From assembly GCA_964511535.1 (NCBI GenBank), contig CAZEFW010000144.1, positions 1 to 25,504 on the forward strand: DNA of 25,504 nt. The letters run 5' to 3'. This stretch comes from CAZCFB01 sp964511535 (lineage in GTDB: Bacteria > Myxococcota_A > Polyangia > GCA-2747355 > CAZCFB01). The notes beneath the pieces were generated by a model. It did not search any database. It was not told where the DNA came from and saw nothing but the letters and a program-made list of their open reading frames with translations. Both the position numbers and the translations under genes were made by a program. Shown piece after piece: positions 7,036-12,155 of the stretch. Every line of letters starts with the position of its first letter. Position 1 is the stretch's first letter.

Positions 7036-8671
7036 GGGGCGTGCCTCCTTTCAGGTGAATGGTTGGACAGCGGCGTGCGCCTAGCAGGCGGCGGATCTCG
7101 GTGGACAGGACCCGCAGGCGGTCATGGGTGGCCAGGTCGAGGTCTCCCCCCGCCGGCCACGCGCCGTCTTGCAGCGCGGGGGCGCGTTCGCCTGGCGCGA
7201 ACGTCGCGCGGTGGGTGATCTTGCCGGCGCGCAGGATGAGGCGCCTGAGCTGATGGCCGCCGGCCGGGGGCCAGGTCACATCGCAGTGGCTCAGGTCCCT
7301 GAGCCAGCGGCCGCGCCGCAGCAGCCGCGCCGAGGTCATGCACGCGCCCTCCAGGTGGCGCGCGACGCGCTCGTCGTCCCACTGTCTGTCTGCCGGCGCG
7401 TCGTCCTTGCCGTCGGGCGGATCGGGCTCTGCTTCGCGGGCGCGCACCAGGCTGGCGCCCAGCCGCAGCAGCCGGGCGGCGGGCTTCGGCTCCCCGGCCG
7501 CCAGACCATGGCGCCCCCGAAACAGCCGCGTCCCGGCTTCCAGGATTTCCCGGGGGAGGGAGTCGGCCTCCAGGGGCAGGCCGAGCAGCCTGCGCTGATT
7601 GTCGGCCGGTGACAGACCGAGGGTCAGCAGGCGACCCAACAGCAGCAGCTGGCGGGCGTGGTCCTCGCCCGGCAAGGGGCCCAGGGCGCAGACATCGTCC
7701 CGGCACGGGCTCATGGCGTCCAGGCCTTGCGAGACATACCAGGGGGTGGCGCCCGGGGTTCGCTCCCGCAGCGCCGAGTTGTAGGGGGGCGCCAGGCGCT
7801 TGATCTCGTCGGCCTCCAGCAGCGCCGCCTCCGCGGCAGAGGCGGTGACGGTGTGGTCGATTGAGAAGACCTGGGTCAGCAGGTCCAGGGTGTCCCGGGT
7901 GGTGTGCCGGCGCTTCTGGAAGTAGCTGTTGACCCGTCGCCGCAGGGAGGTGGCCTTGCCGATGTAGAGCAGCTCGTCCCCCTTGCCCTTCATTCGGTAG
8001 ACGCCCGGGCGGTCGGGCAGGGCGAGGCGCTCCTTGCGCGGCATGGGGAAGGTCCAGGGACCGGAGCGGGCGCCAGGCTTCTGGGTCAGCCACTGCTCCA
8101 GGTCAGACAGGGTCCGGACCCCCTCGTCGGCCAGGCGGGCCACCTGCTCGCGCCAGATCACCCGGGTCGCCTCCACGTGAGGGGCCGCGCGCTTCTGCTC
8201 GCCCAGGTGGTAGCCGTGGTAGCCCGCCAAGGCGCGCAGCCCGCGCCGGGGCAAGTTCGGCTCCAGGCGGCGGGCGATCTCGTGGGTGCACAGGAAGGAC
8301 AGCGTGGGCGCTCCTGCGGCGGCGAAGCGGGCGCCGAGGTCGTCCAGGAAGGCGCGCTCGTAGCGGGCGAAGTGGGCCACCACCGGCACCGGGCCCTGTT
8401 GGGAGGGCAGGGCAGCGCAGAACTGGCGCCATGTCTCCAGCGCGGGCAGCGCGTGCTCCAGGTGGTAGTCGCGGATGCCTGTAATTCTGGATACCTGCGG
8501 AGGGATCTGTTCGCCGTCGGGCAGCGCCACGAAGTGGGCGTGAACAGCGTCCTGTCCGGTCACCCACCAGCCGAGCTCAAGCAGGTGCCCCTTGCGCGGC
8601 GAGGCGCCCGTGGCCTGGCAATCGGTGAAGACGGCCTGGAGGTCTTCGAGAGGAGCGTGAGGGGTGAACAT
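6995..8671 (-). CDS. DnaQ-like exonuclease domain fused to UvrC/Cho-type GIY-YIG nuclease
   Basis: From ATG 8671 the product has 558 residues. The N-terminal part (about 10-180) has the RNase T/DnaQ fold signature. Motif I reads FTDCQATG (Asp17, Gln19), motif II AHFARYERAFL (Glu105) and motif III QKRAAPHVEATRVIW, so most standard DEDDh residues are replaced. Residues 221-300 form a GIY-YIG domain with GVY, LLYIGKATSLRRRVNSYF and EAALLEADEIKRLAPPYN, all expected catalytic residues present. The C-terminal half (300-558) is the poorly defined tail of these fusions. The fusion architecture is known from DNA polymerase III epsilon/Cho-like proteins of repair function. A TTG at 8707 extends the frame but is itself the -35 box, so ATG 8671 is preferred; the predicted transcript start is at or one base before it, implying a leaderless mRNA. 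Confidence 0.82.
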   Translation of the reverse strand: MFTPHAPLEDLQAVFTDCQATGASPRKGHLLELGWWVTGQDAVHAHFVALPDGEQIPPQVSRITGIRDYHLEHALPALETWRQFCAALPSQQGPVPVVAHFARYERAFLDDLGARFAAAGAPTLSFLCTHEIARRLEPNLPRRGLRALAGYHGYHLGEQKRAAPHVEATRVIWREQVARLADEGVRTLSDLEQWLTQKPGARSGPWTFPMPRKERLALPDRPGVYRMKGKGDELLYIGKATSLRRRVNSYFQKRRHTTRDTLDLLTQVFSIDHTVTASAAEAALLEADEIKRLAPPYNSALRERTPGATPWYVSQGLDAMSPCRDDVCALGPLPGEDHARQLLLLGRLLTLGLSPADNQRRLLGLPLEADSLPREILEAGTRLFRGRHGLAAGEPKPAARLLRLGASLVRAREAEPDPPDGKDDAPADRQWDDERVARHLEGACMTSARLLRRGRWLRDLSHCDVTWPPAGGHQLRRLILRAGKITHRATFAPGERAPALQDGAWPAGGDLDLATHDRLRVLSTEIRRLLGARRCPTIHLKGGTPLEPQSIARRLRWI

Positions 8672-8673
8672 GA

Positions 8674-8707
8674 GTTCAGTGATACTGAACGGCTGTTCAC
8701 TTGTCAA
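8674..8707 (-). promoter_or_regulatory. Nuclease-cluster promoter with LexA-like operator in its spacer
   Basis: On the minus strand TTGACA (8707-8702) is followed by exactly 17 nt and TATCAC (8684-8679). The spacer holds TGAAC-N4-GTTCA (8686-8699), the core of the Gram-positive-type LexA box. A second perfect inverted repeat, GTTCAGT-GAT-ACTGAAC (8674-8690), covers the -10. Read leftward, the 17-mer ending at the -10 fits 14 of 17 positions of the Myxococcus LexA consensus CTRHAMRYBYGTTCAGS, as I remember it. A repressor bound here would block the promoter. SOS control of a nuclease pair is therefore likely, but is inference. Confidence 0.68.
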
Positions 8708-8708
8708 A

Positions 8709-8736
8709 TTGACAGCACAAAAAAAATGGTTACATT
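8709..8736 (+). promoter_or_regulatory. ssrA promoter
   Basis: TTGACA (8709-8714) and TACATT (8731-8736) are separated by 16 nt, with an A-run in the spacer. The start would be near 8743, about 11 nt before the mature tmRNA 5' end, as expected if RNase P trims a short leader. The -35 box is one half of the palindrome TGTCAA-A-TTGACA (8702-8714); the other half is the -35 of the divergent nuclease promoter. Confidence 0.65.
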
Positions 8737-8753
8737 GGTCGGTGCCTCAATTC

Positions 8754-9105
8754 GGGGGCGACATGGTTTCGACGGGGGTGAACGAGGTCAAGGTTGCAGA
8801 CGGAGGGTTTCTGTCCCCTCTTGAATCCGGCGGAAACTATTAGACGCCAACGACAACGTCTACGCTCTGGCTGCTTAGTCGGCCAGCGTCCTTCCGGCCC
8901 TCCCGCCAGTGACAGCCGGTCTGGACGCCAAAGAACTGGCTAGCGCGCTGCCATGACGGTCGGGTAGCCCGCGAAACAAAAGACCGGATAACCCTGGTGA
9001 GAGCCTGCCGCTGGGCGAGCATCGGGGTGAAACAAATCAACGGCTATGTCTGTAGACGCCTTGGCTGAGCGCTTCCGGACCCGGGTTCGATTCCCGGCGC
9101 CTCCA
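8754..9105 (+). ncRNA. ssrA: tmRNA (10Sa RNA)
   Basis: This is a one-piece tmRNA of about 352 nt. The 5' end GGGGGCGACATGG and the 3' end CGCCTCC-A form the tRNA-like acceptor stem (seven pairs, one G-U), and the T-arm CCGGGTTCGATTCCCGG is at 9081-9097. CCA is not encoded and would be added later. The tag reading frame at 8846-8878 starts at resume codon GCC and encodes ANDNVYALAA followed by TAG; the terminal ALAA is the usual signal for ClpXP-type proteolysis. The RNA rescues stalled ribosomes together with SmpB. The gene has its own promoter and a strong terminator. Confidence 0.97.
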
Positions 9106-9139
9106 AAAATGGGGCCCCTTCTGGGGGCCCCATTTTTTT
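9106..9139 (+). terminator. Rho-independent terminator of ssrA
   Basis: AAAAATGGGGCCCC, a short loop and GGGGCCCCATTTTTTT form a long, nearly perfect hairpin with a T-run directly after the tmRNA 3' end. The A-run on the left arm could let it work in both directions. Confidence 0.93.
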
Positions 9140-9146
9140 CGGCGCC

Positions 9147-9166
9147 GTCCATCGACAAACGTGAAG
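9147..9166 (+). repeat. 20-bp direct repeat, left copy
   Basis: GTCCATCGACAAACGTGAAG is identical to 11662-11681. The similarity extends about 14 bases upstream into the T-run of the ssrA terminator, where all differences are transitions. The last six bases are also the start of the hairpin at 9161. Confidence 0.9.
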
Positions 9167-9202
9167 AAGTGCACCCGATGAAGCCGGGTGGCACTTCTTC
9201 AC
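9161..9202. repeat. Long intergenic hairpin behind ssrA
   Basis: GTGAAGAAGTG (9161-9171) pairs perfectly with CACTTCTTCAC (9192-9202). The stem continues with C9172-G9191, then ACCCG/CGGGT after one bulged base, leaving a seven-base loop. No T-run follows. It could be a processing or terminator-like structure, or one end of a small mobile repeat. Confidence 0.8.
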
Positions 9203-9233
9203 ATATGTTCGATTCCCTACTTGTCGGCGGTAG

Positions 9234-9252
9234 AAGCGGCGTCTCGCCGCTT
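9234..9252. repeat. REP-like hairpin, copy 1
   Basis: AAGCGGCG-TCT-CGCCGCTT forms a perfect 8-bp stem with a three-base loop. Two further copies lie at 15757-15777 and 15835-15855. Ten bases of tmRNA T-arm-like sequence, TTCGATTCCC, lie shortly before it (9208-9217). Confidence 0.85.
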
Positions 9253-9308
9253 TGAGCGAAAAGAGCTTGTTGGTTCCGCGCGGGCACGGCGGCTGTTAGA
9301 TTCAACTG

Positions 9309-11453
9309 ATGTTGAAATCGGTACCGTTTTGCAGGGCCTTGGCAAGCGCATGGTTGGTTGCCCTGGCGCTGGCGCTCTCCACGCCAAATGGTGCCGTGGC
9401 TCAGGAGCCAACAGGACCGGGAAGCCCTGACGAGCCGTGGCTAACCCGACAGAAAATCCCGGGCAGCAAGGCAACCGCTGATGGAACGGATTGTTCACCC
9501 ATGGGCGCTTCTTTCCTCGAGCCGCCAAAGCTCAGGCCGTGCTGTGCCCTGGGATATGATCTGCGGTTGAAGGTTGGCACGGCCCCGATGGGTGCCAGGG
9601 TGGATAACGTGGTTTCTCCCCGCCACCTTGGCCGCCACTCGTATCGCAAACGCTCGGTGGAGATTGAACTCAACGGCCTGGTTTACACCTGCAAGGCTGG
9701 CGTGGTGGATGTTGCCCACATAAGGGATTACGCGGACATGACCGCCCACCTGTTCGGGCTGATCATGCCGGTCCTCGGTTCTCCCGTTCTGGTGCGTTTG
9801 CCTTACGAGGGGGCTCGCAGGGAGGTGCTGCTCAGGGCCCCGCCGAAGCACCTGAGCGTGTCTGAAAAGCGGGAGCTGGCCATCCTACTGGCCCAGACCA
9901 TCGCCTGGGAGATGAGCGTGTGGCACGAAATCGTGACCTGGTACGATTTTCGCTCTGTACCGCTGGTCTCAGAGCGGGTCTCGGCCTACTCGCCCGAGGA
10001 CATCTACTCCAACGCGCTGGGGACGTTCATCGGTGCCGAAGCCCTGCGCTCCGGCGGGGATTACGACTCGGCGGTGGACATGTTGCTAGCCAAGAGGCTG
10101 CGCTTCCTCGGAGCCCTTCCGCCCACCCAGACTCGCGCCAACCTGGACGCAGTCGAAGGGGTTTGGTGGGACCGGACCCGGCGCCTACCCGATATTCGGG
10201 CGGTGCCAAGGCGAAACATCCTCCGCTCCAGTCAGGACGTGCAGGGGTGGCTGGTCCCAGCTCCCCTCTCTCCCGGGTGCAAGCACCGCAGGGAGAAGCC
10301 CCACACGCTCAAGATTCCGGTCAAGGGCCCCACGGGGCTGGTCCTCTCGGACCTGTACGAGATGCGTATCTTTGTGGACTCAAAGGCCATGCCCACCTTC
10401 GACCATCCGGAGACCTCTCGCCCTTGGGTATCAGCAACCGATTTCCCCTGGATCAACGAACGGATCAGGGAACACCTCATCGACGATCTGGGGCCGCGGG
10501 TGGACACGCCGCACCTGTACGCTGACCGGGGCAAGGGCACGGCAACCGCCCCTGATGCCTCTGGCTGCGGGCCCCTGGACGCCAACAGCGCAGAGGCCCG
10601 AAGCGAGGTGCTCGACGGCATCAGGGTGGGTCGACTGTGGCTGGGCGGCGGCAACCACCCCGGTATATTGGCCGGGTTTTCAGCGGCGGCGTTGAATGCT
10701 CCCGGCGGAAACCTGGACTTCCTCAAAGGAGCGTTCGATTTTCACGACGAGGGCTGGTCATTCGGGGTAAGGATGCTCTCCATGGACGATGGCCTGCTCC
10801 TCTGCCGCCGTCCGGCAGACACGGAGGCAGGGGAGACCGAGATCCCGTACCCCTGGTTCCAACCCCTGGACCCCAAGTGCCTGGGCGGCTCATGGCTTGG
10901 GTTTCGGCTAGACTTGGTGTTGGTGAGCTATGAGAGCGAGTTCGTCTTCATGATGGTGGAGCCCGTGCGCCTGGGTCTGGCCTGGAACATCCTGGCCAAC
11001 GGGCACACACGTGGATGGTTGGATCAGCGCCTGGTCCTGTCGGTGGATGTGGCGCCCATGTTCTTCTTCGTGAAGTCCAACTGGTCAGACACCCATGTGA
11101 ACAGCTTCCTGCGCCTGCACTACCTGCAGCGGTCCCTGGCCCGGCGCCTTGTGCTGGATGTCAACGCCTGGATTGGCGGGAACATGGCCGCCGAGGAGTC
11201 GAACATCAGCGGCGGTGTCAGCGCCTCGTTGGCCTGGAACTTCCTGGCCAGGAGCAGCGCCCGGCGTGGGAAGCAGACTGTATTCACCCTGGGGCTCGAG
11301 ACGAGCATCAGCGGCGCCTCCCTGTCTTCCCCCATCCCACCCGGCTACGGCCGCTACACCAGGCGGGACAAGGACTTCATCGGAGGTGACCAGTTCGGCC
11401 TGAACTTCATCCTGTTCCTGGAGAGCAGCCTCCCCTCCTTGTCGGTCATGTAG
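9309..11453 (+). CDS. DUF4056 family secreted protein with long C-terminal extension
   Basis: The 714-residue product starts with a signal peptide (1-31, likely cut after AVA). The DUF4056 signature follows: RPCCALGYDL (77-86), a HSYRKR segment, ELNGLVYTCKAGVVDVAHIRDYADMTAHL (about 120-150) and an AWEMSVWHEIVTWYDFRS-type helix. DUF4056 has no proven function; the DxxHxRD stretch and the later HE pair resemble a metal or hydrolase site, but this is speculation. After about residue 400 the sequence turns to alternating hydrophobic strands (LVLVSYESEFVFMMVEPVRLGLAW, LVLSVDVAPMFFF), suggesting an outer-membrane or beta-sandwich part that many shorter family members seem to lack. The gene is visibly less GC-rich than its neighbours. 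ATG 9309 has no Shine-Dalgarno; TAGATT lies six bases upstream. Confidence 0.75.
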   Translation: MLKSVPFCRALASAWLVALALALSTPNGAVAQEPTGPGSPDEPWLTRQKIPGSKATADGTDCSPMGASFLEPPKLRPCCALGYDLRLKVGTAPMGARVDNVVSPRHLGRHSYRKRSVEIELNGLVYTCKAGVVDVAHIRDYADMTAHLFGLIMPVLGSPVLVRLPYEGARREVLLRAPPKHLSVSEKRELAILLAQTIAWEMSVWHEIVTWYDFRSVPLVSERVSAYSPEDIYSNALGTFIGAEALRSGGDYDSAVDMLLAKRLRFLGALPPTQTRANLDAVEGVWWDRTRRLPDIRAVPRRNILRSSQDVQGWLVPAPLSPGCKHRREKPHTLKIPVKGPTGLVLSDLYEMRIFVDSKAMPTFDHPETSRPWVSATDFPWINERIREHLIDDLGPRVDTPHLYADRGKGTATAPDASGCGPLDANSAEARSEVLDGIRVGRLWLGGGNHPGILAGFSAAALNAPGGNLDFLKGAFDFHDEGWSFGVRMLSMDDGLLLCRRPADTEAGETEIPYPWFQPLDPKCLGGSWLGFRLDLVLVSYESEFVFMMVEPVRLGLAWNILANGHTRGWLDQRLVLSVDVAPMFFFVKSNWSDTHVNSFLRLHYLQRSLARRLVLDVNAWIGGNMAAEESNISGGVSASLAWNFLARSSARRGKQTVFTLGLETSISGASLSSPIPPGYGRYTRRDKDFIGGDQFGLNFILFLESSLPSLSVM

Positions 11454-11486
11454 CCTCGTTCAATTGTGACCTTGAGATCAAAATAC

Positions 11487-11541
11487 CGTTTCCCAAAAAA
11501 GTCTCTGTGGTTCCAATTGCTTGAATTGAGATTGGGAAACG
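11487..11541. repeat. Inverted repeat CGTTTCCCAA / TTGGGAAACG
   Basis: Two perfect 10-bp arms (11487-11496 and 11532-11541) are separated by 35 bp, which hold a smaller CAATT-N5-AATTG inverted repeat. It could be a regulator site, an element end or an RNA hairpin; no T-run follows. Confidence 0.8.
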
Positions 11542-11555
11542 ATATTCCTTGTAAC

Positions 11556-11567
11556 TAATTGCAATTA
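11556..11567. repeat. 12-bp perfect palindrome TAATTGCAATTA
   Basis: The palindrome lies in the same AT-rich stretch, 14 bp after the larger inverted repeat. It is typical of a dimeric regulator operator, but no promoter is clearly placed around it. Confidence 0.7.
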
Positions 11568-11616
11568 CAGGATGATCGCAGGCTTCGATTCCCGGGGGCG
11601 TGTTCTCGGCGGTTGT

Positions 11617-11652
11617 GCCCCACTGAGCGCGAGCGCGTGGGGCTCAGCTTTT
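11617..11652 (+). terminator. Terminator-like hairpin with T-run
   Basis: GCCCCAC (11617-11623) and GTGGGGC (11637-11643) form a 7-bp stem with a 13-base loop, followed by a short T-run at 11649-11652. It would end plus-strand transcripts, such as that of the DUF4056 gene. Confidence 0.5.
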
Positions 11653-11661
11653 CTCGGTACT

Positions 11662-11681
11662 GTCCATCGACAAACGTGAAG
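11662..11681 (+). repeat. 20-bp direct repeat, right copy
   Basis: The sequence is identical to 9147-9166 and in the same orientation. Together the copies bracket about 2.5 kb that contains the DUF4056 gene. Confidence 0.9.
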
Positions 11682-11706
11682 TTACGACGCCCACGCTTGT
11701 TGTGTG

Positions 11707-11768
11707 CCGAGGCTGGCGCTGAGGTTGCGGCTGATGCCGAGGCTGATGCCGGCGCTGGGGCTGAGGCG
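11707..11768. repeat. Degenerate GAGGCTG / GATGCC simple repeat
   Basis: Roughly six-base periodic units (GAGGCTGGCGCTGAGG, then GATGCCGAGGCTGATGCC) run for about 60 bp. It looks like slippage-derived intergenic sequence. Confidence 0.65.
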
Positions 11769-11796
11769 GTCCGAACCGGGGACATGGGCAACACCT

Positions 11797-11822
11797 CCAG
11801 GGCGCCCGGCCCGCGGCCCTGG
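11797..11822 (-). terminator. Hairpin abutting the P-II gene stop
   Basis: CCAGGGC (11797-11803) and GCCCTGG (11816-11822) form a perfect 7-bp stem. The right arm ends one base before the stop codon of the P-II gene. No U-run follows on the minus strand, so intrinsic termination is uncertain. Confidence 0.45.
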
Positions 11823-12155
11823 TCAGAAATTGCCGCCGACCACCTCGTCGAGGCGCTTGACGAAGGCGATGCCCATGCCGGGGATGTCCAGCTTGCCCGC
11901 CTTGATGATTGCCTGGAAGATCTGGTCCTTCTTCTCCTCCCGGCAGATCACCTGGACCACCTCTTTTTCGGGCACGATGGCCAGGCCGAGGAGCCCGAGG
12001 GTGTCCCGGGTGCCGGTGCCGCGGGCGAAGAAGACGGTCCCGCCGCCAGCCCCGGCATTTATCGCGGCCTTGGTGATGCGGTCTCCCTTGCCTCTCTGGA
12101 TGATGCAGGTGATCTGGTAGACCGAACTGGAGGTTGCCTCACCGTCGGAGCTCAT
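11823..12155 (-). CDS. P-II family (GlnB-like) regulator, DUF1538-associated
   Basis: The 110-residue protein has the ferredoxin-like P-II pattern: VYQITCIIQRGKGDRITKAAINAGAGGGTVFFARG (about 12-46), VPEKEVVQVICREEKKDQIFQAIIKAG (61-87) and GMGIAFVKRLDEVVG at the end. The RGxG plus following T-loop is shorter than in GlnB, and no uridylylation Tyr is seen at the usual place. P-II-like proteins bind adenine nucleotides and dock on channels and transporters. The start codon shares one base with the stop of the DUF1538 gene (TGATG), and AAAGGAG lies eight bases upstream inside that gene, so translation is coupled. It probably gates the DUF1538 protein. Confidence 0.85.
   Translation of the reverse strand: MSSDGEATSSSVYQITCIIQRGKGDRITKAAINAGAGGGTVFFARGTGTRDTLGLLGLAIVPEKEVVQVICREEKKDQIFQAIIKAGKLDIPGMGIAFVKRLDEVVGGNF

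Larger units (their letters stand above)
11584..11681 (+). repeat. Possible decayed copy of the ssrA 3' end and terminator
   Basis: TTCGATTCCCGG (11584-11595) equals the tmRNA T-loop/stem at 9086-9097. It is followed by a CCCC/GGGG hairpin and T-run and then, after TCGG, by the exact 20-bp repeat (11662-11681) that follows the ssrA terminator. The order of modules is the same as at 9086-9166, but the acceptor stem and most of the hairpin sequence are not conserved, so this may be a displaced, decayed 3' end or a shared repeat family. Confidence 0.5.
11454..11822. other. Gene-free 369-bp region with palindromes, terminator-like hairpins and simple repeat
   Basis: No convincing gene is present. 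The left part (11461-11570) is strikingly AT-rich for this window and full of inverted repeats. The middle (11578-11681) carries a T-arm-like motif, a hairpin with T-run and the right 20-bp repeat copy. The right part (11707-11768) is a degenerate GAGGCTG/GATGCC repeat, ending in a hairpin that touches the stop codon of the P-II gene. A plus-strand frame from 11559 runs through it but overlaps the P-II gene antisense and is low complexity. Confidence 0.7.

Noticed and set aside
8672..8707. TTG 8707 as start of the GIY-YIG fusion gene
   Set aside because: The codon is the first part of the -35 hexamer, so it cannot be in the transcript; ATG 8671 keeps the full domain.
11584..11595. TTCGATTCCCGG as part of a tRNA gene
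   Set aside because: No acceptor stem, anticodon arm or D-arm can be built around it; the same holds at 9208 and 15726.
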